A DNA stretch of 64,000 bases from the NCBI GenBank assembly GCA_947498355.1, contig CANMKA010000003.1, positions 1-64,000 on the forward strand, read 5' to 3'. Position 1 is the stretch's first letter. Each line of letters begins with the position of its first letter. The stretch is from an uncultured Paraglaciecola sp. GTDB taxonomy: Bacteria; Pseudomonadota; Gammaproteobacteria; Enterobacterales; Alteromonadaceae. Positions 37,379 to 48,165 of this stretch are shown in pieces. A model generated the notes under the pieces. That model saw nothing but the letters and a program-made list of their open reading frames with translations. It ran no database searches and was not told the origin of the DNA. Both the position numbers and the translations under genes were made by a program.

Positions 37379-38335
37379 TTATTTCACACTTAATGCGGTA
37401 AATAAAAATAACAAGGTTAACCAACTCAATTTAGTCAAGCTAAGTAATATTTGAATGCGAGCTAAGTCTGTAAATACCACTTGGCGCTCGGCGCCACATT
37501 TGATGTTACGTATTTTTCTCCCAAAATAGAATGCAGGTCCCCCTAATTCTATGCCCAGAGCGTGTCCGCCTATGTGAAGTAAATAGGCACGAGGCTGGCT
37601 AAAGCCCTGTTTGGATAAACAGGCTAGCAGCGCTTGGCTCGAAACACGACTTAGGGCAAAGGTTAGGCCGGTTAAAACAGTAGCGGGCCATTGCAAAATC
37701 TGGCTGAGGTGAGCAGCAAACCAGCCAAACGTGCCTAACTTGGGGTTTTGATAGTGCCAATGCTTGGCGCATTCGTATATCACTCGATATAACAAAGCGC
37801 CAACGCCTCCGGTTAAGACAAACCAAAATACGACCCCCGAGAATTGATAGGTAAATTTGAGTATTAAGGTTTCGCCGCTGGCTTTGATTAAGCCTACGGG
37901 TGATAACGCCTGAGTTTCTCGCAAAACCTGCAAAGCAAGGGTTTGTCTGGCCAGTATTTTTTTGTTGTGTTTTAGGTGTGAGGCTACTTTGCTACACGTA
38001 TCTCGGGTGTCTTGTAGCCTTAATGCTATAATCAGTAATACGAATTCAAAAAAGACGGGAAACTGCGACCAATAAACCACAATTGAGGCGGTTAACCCCA
38101 CTAAAAATACGATTAGGCAACAAGCCAAAGCGCCTGATATTTTATGTTGCCTTGGGGAGTCGGTGGCCTTGGGCAGTACTTTTTGTGTAACCCTCACCAG
38201 TGATAGTTTTATCAGTGTTAGGGGGTGATATTTGTCGGGCCAAGGGAAGTAAGCTTCGAAAACAACCGCAGCCAATAAAGTGATATACGCTATTACCTGC
38301 GGTTGCCACAATGCTTCTAGTATCTTGTCAATCAA
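37379..38335 (-). CDS. cbiB: Adenosylcobinamide-phosphate synthase-type membrane protein (CbiB/CobD family)
   Basis: The 318-residue membrane protein has several helices and the CbiB-family elements PWPDKYHPLTLI near the N-terminus, ALRLQDTRDTCSKVASHLK, ARQTLALQVLRETQALSPVG, and GGPAFYFGRKIR near the C-terminus. In cobamide synthesis CbiB attaches aminopropanol to adenosylcobyric acid. No other cobalamin gene is nearby. It lies 6 bases downstream of mtnN on the same strand, an arrangement conserved in related genera, so its role may be a divergent one. Confidence 0.78.
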   Translation of the reverse strand: MIDKILEALWQPQVIAYITLLAAVVFEAYFPWPDKYHPLTLIKLSLVRVTQKVLPKATDSPRQHKISGALACCLIVFLVGLTASIVVYWSQFPVFFEFVLLIIALRLQDTRDTCSKVASHLKHNKKILARQTLALQVLRETQALSPVGLIKASGETLILKFTYQFSGVVFWFVLTGGVGALLYRVIYECAKHWHYQNPKLGTFGWFAAHLSQILQWPATVLTGLTFALSRVSSQALLACLSKQGFSQPRAYLLHIGGHALGIELGGPAFYFGRKIRNIKCGAERQVVFTDLARIQILLSLTKLSWLTLLFLFTALSVK

Positions 38336-38341
38336 GCTGAA

Positions 38342-39055
38342 TTAGCTTTGGGTTGCGCGATAATAGGTTTGTATGGTCTCCATAACTAACTCAGCAGAGT
38401 GCTTGGCAGCTTTCTCTAAGTAGGTTTGAAAAGTAACCGTTGAAGCCTTGCCGGCAATATCTGATAGAGAGCGGATCACCAAAAAGGGTAAGCCAAGTAA
38501 ATAGCAGGTTTGACCTATAGCCACACCTTCCATTTCGGTCGCACAGACTTGAGGGAAATTATCGCGAATACGCTGGGCAGCTTCATCGGTACAGATAAAT
38601 GAGTCGCCAGTACAAATTAAGCCTTGTTCCAATTGGATGCCACTTAATTTTTGACCTGCTTGTAACGCTGCGTCGACTAGGGCTTGATCAGATTGGTAGT
38701 CGGCGGGCATACCAGCATTTTGACCGAGCTCGTAGCCGAAATTGGTTAGGTCGGCATCGTGATGACGCAGACTCGTGCCAATAACAATATCGCCAATATT
38801 GAGGTGCGCAGAGAATCCGCCCGCAGAGCCAGTATTAATAACATAGTCTGGCTTGAAATAATGGATCGCAGATACCGCGGATACCGAGGCCGCGACTTTA
38901 CCAATGCCGCATTTAACTATGCACACATCGACTTCGCCCAGTTTCCCAACATATGCGTTGAGGTGGTCAATTTTGGTTTCTGTGCACTGCTCAAGGGCGT
39001 CACGTAATAACGTTATCTCTTCGTCCATTGCGCCTAAAATCGCTACTTTCATCAT
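38342..39055 (-). CDS. mtnN: 5'-methylthioadenosine/S-adenosylhomocysteine nucleosidase
   Basis: Cleaves MTA, SAH and 5'-deoxyadenosine to adenine plus the thio-sugar, recycling methionine and feeding autoinducer-2 synthesis. About 236 residues. The nucleoside-phosphorylase fold shows AILGAMDEEI at the start, NTGSAGGF, TEMEGVAIGQ (catalytic Glu region) and VIRSLSDIA with the catalytic Asp. Two adjacent ATGs occur; the second (MKVAILGAMDEE) fits the family best. Confidence 0.96.
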   Translation of the reverse strand: MMKVAILGAMDEEITLLRDALEQCTETKIDHLNAYVGKLGEVDVCIVKCGIGKVAASVSAVSAIHYFKPDYVINTGSAGGFSAHLNIGDIVIGTSLRHHDADLTNFGYELGQNAGMPADYQSDQALVDAALQAGQKLSGIQLEQGLICTGDSFICTDEAAQRIRDNFPQVCATEMEGVAIGQTCYLLGLPFLVIRSLSDIAGKASTVTFQTYLEKAAKHSAELVMETIQTYYRATQS

Positions 39056-39103
39056 GGGTACTCGTCTGAAATTTGTCGCTAGTTTAGTATGGATTGCAGG
39101 TGT

Positions 39104-39964
39104 TTATCTACCCGAAACTTTGCTTTCGCTCTGCCACAAGCGCCAGACCATACCAATGGCTATGGAGACGTTACTGGTTTCTCTAAATAGCGGACTGTTT
39201 TTATTGGCAGCACCTGAATGTAACGAAACACGTCCTCCAACAAAGATCCTCAGGTCTTGGGTGGCATCAAACGACATAGACAACCCAATGTTGGTGCCTA
39301 AATAGCCACTTTTAGCATCAAAAGCTGGGCGTTGATTGGTAACAAAAGCTGAGTCGACTTGGTAAAAGTAATCATGTAATTGCTCGCTCGCCCATACCGG
39401 TGAAATACGAATGGCTAAGGCGGTCTCTTCGCTTAACCAGCCTCGTTGTCGGTAGGCAAGCTGTGGCTGGAAAACATAGCCTCTATGCTGAATGCCTGAA
39501 AAGTCAGTTGAGAATGCCGCTCTGGCTTGTAAATTAAAAAATAATTCACTTTTACCCTGATGTTGAAACTCAAATTGCCCGAGCATCAATCGTAGTTGCG
39601 GGCCGACTTCAAATAAAAAGTCTAGGTCTGGCATATCTTCACGAGTGGGGTTGTCATCTGAATTTGACCCAAAAGATGCCGCCAAAGATAAATCGAGCTC
39701 ATACCCTTTTTCGTCCACCGCAACCGCTCTGGCTATCGAGCCGTCGCCAATTCGCAATACCTCTCCTCTATAGATAAGGTAAGGCGCAGCAATGATATTT
39801 GTATCGTTTTGATTGGCCGCTGGATAAACCGGTGCGTTAAATACAGCGGCAAATGCTCCAACTTCCCATACTGGCCTTAAATCTTGCTCTAGAGTGATAT
39901 CTTGTTGCCCATGGCTGTGCCAAGTAATTAGAGCAAGTAGCGAACCGAGCAAATACTGTTTCAA
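39104..39964 (-). CDS. MipA/OmpV-family outer-membrane protein
   Basis: The 286-residue protein has a signal peptide (LLGSLLALITWHSHG) and a beta-barrel of the MipA/OmpV family: WEVGAFAAVFNAPVYPAANQN, GPQLRLMLGQFEFQHQGKSE and YLGTNIGLSMSF are typical. Members include the E. coli MltA-interacting protein and osmotically controlled Vibrio OmpV. It does not end in an aromatic residue. It stands alone between mtnN and the groES promoter. Confidence 0.85.
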   Translation of the reverse strand: MKQYLLGSLLALITWHSHGQQDITLEQDLRPVWEVGAFAAVFNAPVYPAANQNDTNIIAAPYLIYRGEVLRIGDGSIARAVAVDEKGYELDLSLAASFGSNSDDNPTREDMPDLDFLFEVGPQLRLMLGQFEFQHQGKSELFFNLQARAAFSTDFSGIQHRGYVFQPQLAYRQRGWLSEETALAIRISPVWASEQLHDYFYQVDSAFVTNQRPAFDAKSGYLGTNIGLSMSFDATQDLRIFVGGRVSLHSGAANKNSPLFRETSNVSIAIGMVWRLWQSESKVSGR

Positions 39965-40057
39965 AGGGATCCCTTACATTTAAAATTTCATTAATTAGCC
40001 TCAATACTACGTCCTTTTGATTAGGGCTGATCTTTTTTATCAAATTTTGTTAAACCT

Positions 40058-40090
40058 GCCCTTGAGATCGTTTTAGCTAGCCCCATCTCT
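40058..40090 (+). promoter_or_regulatory. Sigma-32 promoter of groES-groEL
   Basis: CCTTGAG (-35 area, 40060-40066) and CCCCATCT (-10, 40081-40088), spaced 14 bases apart, fit the sigma-32 consensus CTTGAA - N13-17 - CCCCATnT. They lie about 120 bases upstream of the groES ATG. Confidence 0.85.
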
Positions 40091-40210
40091 GCACGCAGAA
40101 CATAGTTCTATTTAAACAAAAATTTCGGTTAGCTGTGAGCAGTTAACCATTAGTGCCTAGGTTCTAGGCAAAAAACACTATTAACATTGGAATTTTCAGG
40201 AGATTTGAAA

Positions 40211-40501
40211 ATGGCAATTCGTCCTTTAAACGATCGCGTTATCGTTAAACGTCACGAACAAGAAAGCAAATCTGCAGGTGGCATTGTATTGACAGGCTCT
40301 GCAGCAGAAAAGTCGACTCGTGGTGAGGTAATCGCGGTAGGTAATGGTCGTGTGTTAGATAACGGCGACGTAAAAGCTGTCGATGTAAAAATCGGCGATA
40401 TCGTTATTTTTAACGATGGTTATGGCGTTAAAACTGAAAAGTTAGATGGCGAAGATGTGCTCATCTTAAGCGAAAACGACATTTTAGCCGTTGTTGAATA
40501 A
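40211..40501 (+). CDS. groS: Co-chaperonin GroES
   Basis: The 96-residue lid of the GroEL folding chamber. It begins [20 protein letters not shown], has the mobile loop [18 protein letters not shown] and ends ENDILAVVE. The ATG at 40211 has an AGGAG site 8 bases upstream; the longer frame start at 40187 adds residues not found in the family. It forms one operon with groEL, 36 bases downstream, under the sigma-32 promoter. Confidence 0.98.
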   Translation: MAIRPLNDRVIVKRHEQESKSAGGIVLTGSAAEKSTRGEVIAVGNGRVLDNGDVKAVDVKIGDIVIFNDGYGVKTEKLDGEDVLILSENDILAVVE

Positions 40502-40513
40502 CCCAACCGTTAA

Positions 40514-42190
<1,677 letters not shown>

Positions 42191-42240
42191 GGGATTTTCC
42201 ACTACATTTTAGCCCAATCAGCTAAAACCCAAAATACTGG

Positions 42241-42272
42241 AAAGCCCAAGCAAATGCTTGGGCTTTTTTTAT
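42241..42272 (+). terminator. Terminator of groESL
   Basis: AAAGCCCAAGC pairs with GCTTGGGCTTT around AAAT, with a further T-run. Confidence 0.93.
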
Positions 42273-42509
42273 TTATACCTAAGCAATATTGATAAACTGG
42301 GTTGGTTAGCATTTTATCTGACGTTTTCAATATCACAGCGGAATAGACTCTTGTGTGCAGCAGATGTTGAATAACGCCAAAACCATGCATCTGCTTTTCT
42401 TGTCTGAGCCCGTGGGTAACTACTGGAGCAGCAACGCACTTAAACAGCCCTTGCTCCCTATGGCGTCATAAGACAGCAATGGGCTATTTTACGGCAAACT
42501 GTAATGAAG

Positions 42510-43109
42510 TTAATCTTCAAGCTTGGTCAAAAACGCTATTTGACGCTCCAATTGAATTCTTTGCTTTTGTCCCCAAACAAAAATGCCAGCACAGAAAAGG
42601 CTCCCACCTAAAGCGATACCTCCGACTAAATAGTGCTTAAACTCTAGCGCTTTATTCAGTGCAACAAAGCCAATCACACCTATCAAAAACAACATTATTA
42701 CAAAGACTATCGACCCAATGATTCGGCTAAATGACAGATATTTCAGATTAATTTTAGATTGCTCAAGTAAAACAGTTACATGTTTTTGGGTACTGTCTGT
42801 TGATGCTGCAATAAAACGTTTTGACGAAAAAAATGTATAGACTCCATGGGATAGCGCCATGACTAAAAACACTGAATATAAAATGATATCCGCAATAGAG
42901 GGTAATCCTATATACATCTCGGAAATGACGTAGCCGGCAAGGGCAATACTTGTGACCGAATCCACTACCAACACTATTTTCTTATGACGGATTTGTTTGT
43001 TTATTTGGGCGATTAAAACGCTGTCTGAGGGAATCTGTTTATCGATTGTTACATCGTTTGCGTTCCAACTTCTCACTACATCATCCCAAGTGTCTTGCTG
43101 ATGACTCAT
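42510..43109 (-). CDS. Four-helix membrane protein coupled to an ECF sigma factor
   Basis: The 199-residue protein has a cytoplasmic N-terminal part (MSHQQDTWDDVVRSWNANDV) and four membrane helices (VDSVTSIALAGYVISEMYIG; ADIILYSVFLVMALSHGVYTF; IIGSIVFVIMLFLIGVIGFVAL; YLVGGIALGGSLFCAGIFVW). Its start overlaps the sigma gene by 4 nt (ATGA), so it is translationally coupled. The position and cytosolic head suggest an anti-sigma or sensor role, but no known anti-sigma domain is recognised. The function is inferred. Confidence 0.65.
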   Translation of the reverse strand: MSHQQDTWDDVVRSWNANDVTIDKQIPSDSVLIAQINKQIRHKKIVLVVDSVTSIALAGYVISEMYIGLPSIADIILYSVFLVMALSHGVYTFFSSKRFIAASTDSTQKHVTVLLEQSKINLKYLSFSRIIGSIVFVIMLFLIGVIGFVALNKALEFKHYLVGGIALGGSLFCAGIFVWGQKQRIQLERQIAFLTKLED

Positions 43110-43606
43110 TGTCGTTTCTCCAGTAATTGAATCAGTTTGGTTTTGGCTCTATTTAATTGCACGCCAACATTGGTTTTGGTTAATCCAGATATTTCTGCCA
43201 TGTCGCTGTATGAAAACCCCTCCAATGACAACGTAATCAACTGGCGCTGTTTAATGGGCAGCAGCCTAATTTTGCTTATCAAATTTTCCGTCGACTTCAG
43301 GGCAATAACATGAGATTCAATATCGCTTGCGTGGCACTCGACGTTTTCAGTAAGCCCACCGTAATTTTTCTTTCGGCTTTCTTTAGCGACATGACTTAAT
43401 GCTTGGTTATAAGCAACCTTATAAACAAACGTATGTAATGCACTTTGCTCTTTGAAAGACGCCAATGCTTGCCAAATAGCTAAGAGAATTTCTTGCAATA
43501 AATCTTTCTGAATAACAGGGTCGGCTTCAAACGTAGCTGCAACTTTTAATAAGGACAGCCTGTACTTCGCAATAATCGATTCGAAGTTCTTTTGGTAGTT
43601 AGACAT
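43106..43606 (-). CDS. ECF-type RNA polymerase sigma factor
   Basis: The 166-residue protein has sigma region 2 (DPVIQKDLLQEILLAIWQAL and LHTFVYKVAYNQALSHVAKE) and region 4 with the helix-turn-helix ISGLTKTNVGVQLNRAKTKL. The short length is typical of extracytoplasmic-function factors. It is translated together with a membrane protein that may hold it inactive. No target promoter motif could be identified. Start MSNYQKNFESIIAKY. Confidence 0.9.
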   Translation of the reverse strand: MSNYQKNFESIIAKYRLSLLKVAATFEADPVIQKDLLQEILLAIWQALASFKEQSALHTFVYKVAYNQALSHVAKESRKKNYGGLTENVECHASDIESHVIALKSTENLISKIRLLPIKQRQLITLSLEGFSYSDMAEISGLTKTNVGVQLNRAKTKLIQLLEKRQ

Positions 43607-43867
43607 AACAAACTCTGGCTAACAATTTTGTGAGATTCTGAGCGCTGCCAACTCCGTTATCGAATGAAAAAGATTCATACGAAAAAGCGTTTTGGGGATT
43701 CCAAATGTGTGTTTCATTATTCATTTTGTTTTTATTTGATGATTGATGTTTCGTTAGTAGGTATCGCTGAGTATTTATTACACATATCTTTATTCTTTTT
43801 TATGAAGAATGGCTGTTGGCCTTCTTAACGGCAAAAAGCTGCTAGCAAAATCCTAGAAGTTGGAGGT
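43607..43867. other. Upstream region of the ECF sigma gene, A+T rich
   Basis: No gene is seen; it ends where the transposase remnant begins. The sigma promoter is presumably here. Confidence 0.4.
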
Positions 43868-44332
43868 CCGCTTGTCATTATTGATTTATATTCCCGCTCA
43901 GTGATTGGTTGGTCGATGAGTAATCGCATGACCTCGACCTTGGTCTGTGATGCGTTGCAAGTGGCTTTATGGCGTAGAGGGAAGCCTAAAAAATGTGATT
44001 GTGCATAGCGGCCGAGGGGGCCAATGTTGCTCTCATGCTTATCGTAATTTGATTGAAAAGAACGATTTAATCAAATTACGATAAGCATGAGTCGTAAAGG
44101 CAACTGCTGGGACAACGCTTGTGTGGAAGGTTTGTTCCGCTCAATGAAAGTTGAAGCGGTTCAATATGAGCCGATTAAGAACCGAAAAACCATGCGCCAG
44201 CATATATTTGAGTACATCGAAATTGATTATAACAAGAAGAGAAGGCATAGTGCTTTGGGCTATTTAAGCTCTGAAAGATTTGAACAATTAAATATCGCTT
44301 AAAGAAGTGTCCACTTTTACTGGATCAGATCA
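43868..44332 (+). pseudogene. Decayed IS3-family transposase (orfB C-terminal part)
   Basis: Frame 1 (from 43874) reads [15 protein letters not shown]...[19 protein letters not shown], the integrase core of IS3-family OrfB. A frame shift near 43988 continues [22 protein letters not shown], in which the normal SDRGSQY reads SGRGGQC, losing the second catalytic Asp. It is cut near 44078, and a third frame (44087-44302) reads MSRKGNCWDNACVEGLFRSM, EYIEIDYNKKRRHSALGYLS, with the final catalytic Glu in ACVEGLF. The right end TGTCCACTTTTACTGGATCA (ending near 44332) resembles an IS3-type terminal repeat. The left half is missing. The element is inactive. Confidence 0.85.
44032..44091. repeat. Perfect 23-bp inverted repeat inside the IS3 remnant
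   Basis: Positions 44032-44054 and 44069-44091 are exact reverse complements with a 14-base spacer. The left arm corresponds to the normal IS3 coding text (SHAYRNLI); the right arm replaces the expected CSMSRK junction. It probably arose by template switching during repair and not from a mobile-element end. Confidence 0.75.
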
Positions 44333-44384
44333 CTTTAAATTTAGTGAGTGAAAACGTAGTAGAGGTTAATGTAGACAGTGAAGA

Positions 44385-44417
44385 GGGGGCTAGTTGCAGA
44401 CAACAGCCCCCTTTTTT
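44385..44417 (+). terminator. Plus-strand terminator
   Basis: GGGGGCT (44385-44391) pairs with AGCCCCC (44405-44411) and is followed by TTTTTT. No plus-strand gene ends immediately before it, which suggests it once served a gene now lost to the IS insertion. Confidence 0.75.
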
Positions 44418-44696
44418 ATTGGCCTTCGCTGATTGAAATAACTCTAAGGTGATCGCTTTCGATACCTGAATTTGGGTGAGCTTAATTAGCGCCGAGTTAT
44501 GGGCGTGACTCTAGGTTGCACAATCAATCGAGTATGCTCTGAAACAGCTGTTATTGAAAACTTGCTTGGAGGTAATTGCTCTGGTCACGTGAAAAATGAT
44601 GGTTTAGAGGCCACCCATTAGCGTGTTGTGACGCCGAGTGTAAATACCAATGGTAGATTTTTTATTCTAGATGAAGTGGCTTGATATTCAACGCAT

Positions 44697-44728
44697 AAAA
44701 AAACTCCGACCTATGGTCGGAGTTTTTT
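44697..44728. terminator. Terminator of the first large TonB receptor
   Basis: AAAAAACTCCGACC pairs with GGTCGGAGTTTTTT around TAT, 27 bases past the stop on the minus strand. Confidence 0.93.
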
Positions 44729-44754
44729 AGTTAATAGGTAAGTAATTCTATGGC

Positions 44755-47700
44755 TTACAATTTACCCGTTAAGCTTAGAGTTATGCGTCTGTCCGTTAAG
44801 CTCTGCTCACACAATAATGTGTTTTCGTTGAAACACCATCTTGTTCTATCTTCGCGAGTTAAGTTAACCCCTTCTAAACCCACTGTATACTTATCATTAA
44901 TGTCATAGTTAACACTCATGTTAAGCTGACCACGGGCACCGACAATCGGTGGAAGGTTAAAACGCATACGGCTTAATTCTTCACTGAATGCATCGCGATA
45001 GGTGTAACGCATACGTACGCTTAGGTCATGCTTGTCATAGAATAAAGTAAAGTTATAAGCATTTTTAGATAATTTATCTAACGTAATACGTTGAGTGATT
45101 GCATCATCTGAATTTGTTGGAGTATTGCCGAAGAAATCATCTCTACCTAGTATGATGTCAATTGCGTTTGGTGCGATATTGTTTGGATTATCAATACTTG
45201 TCGCTCTGCGGAAGTTTGTCAGGCCCTCACCTGATTCTTGATAGGTATAGTTGGCAATTACACCAAAGCCAGATGCCCAACCTAATGTGTCTTCAAATTC
45301 AGACAAATCATATTGCGCCGCAAGTTCCAGACCTGTTTGTGTTTCAGTACCACTTGCATTTATGTTGCTTCTTCGAGCTACACAGATACCTTGCTCTAAG
45401 CTACTAGAGAATACGCCAAAGTTTCCTGGTGGAACATTAGGGTTAAATATACCCCCACCTTCACATGGAGCAGTCACATCTCTTTCAATCTGGCCAGATG
45501 CCCCTCTAGGCTCCGCGGGCTGATCTTCAATAGTGGTTATTAAATCAGTACGTTCTTTGTGAAACAGGCCAACGCTTACGAAGCTTGAATTTGAGAAGTA
45601 GTATTCTAGAGACAAGTCATATGACCAGATTTGCTCAGGTTCAAGTTGTGGGTTACCTACTGAAACTGCGGCAGTAGCGCTTTGCCCGAATGCTGCAGAA
45701 GGAGATAAGTCATCAAAATCTGGTCTACGAATGTCTTTACCTATACCCACTCGGAATAGTAAGTCTTCTGACAACTCAGCTGCTACATTTAATCGTGGTA
45801 ATACAAAGTCATAGCTAGCAGAGCTTGAATCTGGCGTTATTACCCCATTTACTTCACTGGTTCCTGTAGAGTCCAGGCTAGTACTGATGTAACGAAAGCC
45901 AATATTACCCGTTACAAATATGTCACCTATCTCTTTCTCATAATCACCTTGAAGATAAAAAGCCGTTGTTTCTTCTCCAATATCGAAAAACTGTGAGGCT
46001 TGAGCAGTTGGCGCAGCGAGTGATTGATTTACGTCAGAGCCTCGTAAAACGTTATTTGCTGCGATAGCGGAGTTGAGTGTGTCCAAAACAAACTGTGGGT
46101 TATCGAATGATACATCGTTGTCTATTATCAAATAATCGGAAACGAATAACTCTCGACTATCCGCGTCGCCAAAGTTGTTGGCGCCAGGAGTTACTATGTT
46201 GGCAAATAAGTCTGCTCTTGGGCGGTCCCAATTTCGAAAATTATTGCTAACGCTCAAGTTGTTTGTGGTATTGGTAGTTTTATTCCAACGAAAGCCAGTA
46301 TGGAAATCGGTAAAAAATGAACTGTTTTCAGAAATGTCGTATTCAATATCCACCCTTACCGCCGTTTCTTCCCCTTCTCTTGTTCTAAGTCCTTGGCCTA
46401 CATCTCTAAGTGCATAGTTGCTGGGATTTAACAGTTGTGTCGTGGTTGGCGTTTCAGCTAGGTCTGGCGCTATTCCAAATTCGAACGTGTTATTTGAAAT
46501 CCTGAACTGAGCGGGGGTACCATTATCAGCTTCAGTTGTGGGACCAACTTGTGGACCGTTTGGATTAATAAAGTCTAACGTTGAGTTTAGTTGTCTGGTT
46601 TGAGTATCAGAGTCAGAGTATGAAACTTCAGCTTTAACTGTAAATTTGTCAGTTGTCCATTCACTACCAAGCGCTAAAACACTACTCTCAGTAAGGCGAG
46701 CGGTATTACCATTGCCTGCGCGTAAATTAGGGTCAATAACATCAAGGCCAGTACGAGAGTTAACGCCAGTACCTACGCCTAAAATACCTTCTGTTACTAC
46801 TAATACTTCTCCTAGATCAAGAGAGCCAAATTCGCCATCTAGGCTACCTAAATCAATTGTTTCAAAGTCGGTATTTGTTGTCGCATTTACTACTGAATTA
46901 GCGCCACTGCCAGAGAAGAACGCTCTAGAATTTTTACCAGCTTCTTCTTGGTCATTTAGTGTCGCATCAAAATAGAATTTAAGGTTATCAGAGGTTTGTA
47001 GTTCAAAAGAAGTGGTTAGGTTTTTAGTTTCAAAATCCACTGCGCTGAGCGGTTGATCTAAGAACTGTGTTCGTAAAAAGGCTTGGTCGGTTCGAGCACT
47101 AGGGCCTGAATTTGGAAGCACCACGCGGTCACGGTCAAATCTGGGGTTAGCTGAGGCAACGTCTTGCTCGGCATAACTACCTGTCACTACTATACCTAGT
47201 TTACCTAAATCCGTTTGCCAGTTATTACCATAGGTTGCAGAAACTTTAGGTACGGTTGAATCGGCTAAATCACTGTTTTCTGCTTGTACTCTAAATTGAA
47301 ATAATTCTTCTTTTAAACTGTTACCACGTAAAGTTCTAAGGTTTATGGTTCCGCCTACTGAACCTTCTACTGTTTTTGCAGTAGATGCTTTAGTCACTTC
47401 CAAAGATGATATGAGTGCAGCAGGTAAATCTTGGAAGCTAATACCTGTACGATTTGCTCCTGAGGTGACGGTTGATACGCCATTAATTTCTACCCGATTA
47501 GCGTCAGTCCCCCGAATTTGCACGGACGTCCCAACGCCGTTGGTTCTATCAATTTGAACCCCGGTAATGTTTTCGAGTACTTCTGCGAGGTTGTTGTCAG
47601 GTAACTTACCAATATCTTCTGCTTGAATAACTTCTTTGATATTAGCTGACGAACGTTTTTCAGCTAGCGCGCTCGCGAGTGCGGTGCGAATACCTGTGAC

Positions 47701-47826
47701 TTCGATTACTTCTGGTGCTTCAGCCTCTGGCGCAGTGGATTGTGCAAGGGCGGTTCCTGATATTCCATTGATAGCCGCGGCTACGGCTAATGCTAAACTG
47801 TGTTTTTTATTGAGTGTGAGTTTCAC
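44755..47826 (-). CDS. TonB-dependent receptor (TIGR01782-type), 1023 residues
   Basis: Outer-membrane receptor with a signal peptide (LALAVAAAINGISGTALA). The TonB-box/plug region reads EVIEVTGIRTALASALAEKR, DIGKLPDNNLAEVLENITGV and VQIRGTDANRVEING. The long barrel ends FNENTLLCEQSLTDRRITLSLTGKL. Its size and the SALAEKRSS plug motif place it in the Caulobacter/Xanthomonas-type receptors often used for oligosaccharide uptake. The GTG start at 47826 has GGGAG 8 bases upstream. No CAZyme lies next to it, so the substrate is not indicated; its nearest neighbours are another receptor and a peptide exporter. Confidence 0.93.
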   Translation of the reverse strand: MKLTLNKKHSLALAVAAAINGISGTALAQSTAPEAEAPEVIEVTGIRTALASALAEKRSSANIKEVIQAEDIGKLPDNNLAEVLENITGVQIDRTNGVGTSVQIRGTDANRVEINGVSTVTSGANRTGISFQDLPAALISSLEVTKASTAKTVEGSVGGTINLRTLRGNSLKEELFQFRVQAENSDLADSTVPKVSATYGNNWQTDLGKLGIVVTGSYAEQDVASANPRFDRDRVVLPNSGPSARTDQAFLRTQFLDQPLSAVDFETKNLTTSFELQTSDNLKFYFDATLNDQEEAGKNSRAFFSGSGANSVVNATTNTDFETIDLGSLDGEFGSLDLGEVLVVTEGILGVGTGVNSRTGLDVIDPNLRAGNGNTARLTESSVLALGSEWTTDKFTVKAEVSYSDSDTQTRQLNSTLDFINPNGPQVGPTTEADNGTPAQFRISNNTFEFGIAPDLAETPTTTQLLNPSNYALRDVGQGLRTREGEETAVRVDIEYDISENSSFFTDFHTGFRWNKTTNTTNNLSVSNNFRNWDRPRADLFANIVTPGANNFGDADSRELFVSDYLIIDNDVSFDNPQFVLDTLNSAIAANNVLRGSDVNQSLAAPTAQASQFFDIGEETTAFYLQGDYEKEIGDIFVTGNIGFRYISTSLDSTGTSEVNGVITPDSSSASYDFVLPRLNVAAELSEDLLFRVGIGKDIRRPDFDDLSPSAAFGQSATAAVSVGNPQLEPEQIWSYDLSLEYYFSNSSFVSVGLFHKERTDLITTIEDQPAEPRGASGQIERDVTAPCEGGGIFNPNVPPGNFGVFSSSLEQGICVARRSNINASGTETQTGLELAAQYDLSEFEDTLGWASGFGVIANYTYQESGEGLTNFRRATSIDNPNNIAPNAIDIILGRDDFFGNTPTNSDDAITQRITLDKLSKNAYNFTLFYDKHDLSVRMRYTYRDAFSEELSRMRFNLPPIVGARGQLNMSVNYDINDKYTVGLEGVNLTREDRTRWCFNENTLLCEQSLTDRRITLSLTGKL

Positions 47827-48165
47827 TGTGTTTGCTCCCGTTTTGGTTATACCTTGTACTACAAGTTACTTATGTAAACATAAAAGAAATGAATTTAAAA
47901 CATTTTTTACAATAGAGAAACAAAAAAGCGCAAAGGTAAACAAATTTGACAAAATCACGTCAAATTCAAGCAAGTTTAATCATGGGTGTGCAAAGACTGG
48001 AAGGTAAACTTAATTCTCGAAAATAGGTTTGTAAAGAATCGTTTTCACTTTGGTAATTGGGGCTTTATTAGGAAGATAAAAATAGAAAACTCCGAATTAT
48101 TTCGGAGTTTTCGTTGAGTCTAGTTTCAGACCTAGACTGTTAGGCGGTATATACAAAGCTGCATA
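47827..48165. other. Promoter region of the first large receptor
   Basis: About 340 bases, A+T rich. TTATGTAAACATAA near 47868-47881 resembles the ATGTAA motifs before two other genes of this locus. The terminator of the upstream receptor lies at 48085-48112. No gene is seen. Confidence 0.4.
48085..48112. terminator. Terminator of the second large TonB receptor
   Basis: AAAACTCCGAA pairs with TTCGGAGTTTT around TTAT, about 55 bases past the stop. It may act on both strands. Confidence 0.88.

Larger units (their letters stand above)
44333..44754. other. Intergenic region between the IS remnant and the TonB receptor
   Basis: Contains two terminators (separate entries). A frame ending near 44436 reads NLVSENVVEVNVDSEE after the IS, possibly the tail of a gene interrupted by the IS; this is weak. 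Nothing else is supported. Confidence 0.4.

Noticed and set aside
42202..42390. Minus-strand frame over the groEL terminator
   Set aside because: It spans the terminator hairpin and matches nothing; no ribosome site.
44087..44302. Intact small gene for MSRKGNCWDNACVEGLF
   Set aside because: This is the last third of an IS3 OrfB, with its upstream part in other frames; it is part of a pseudogene.
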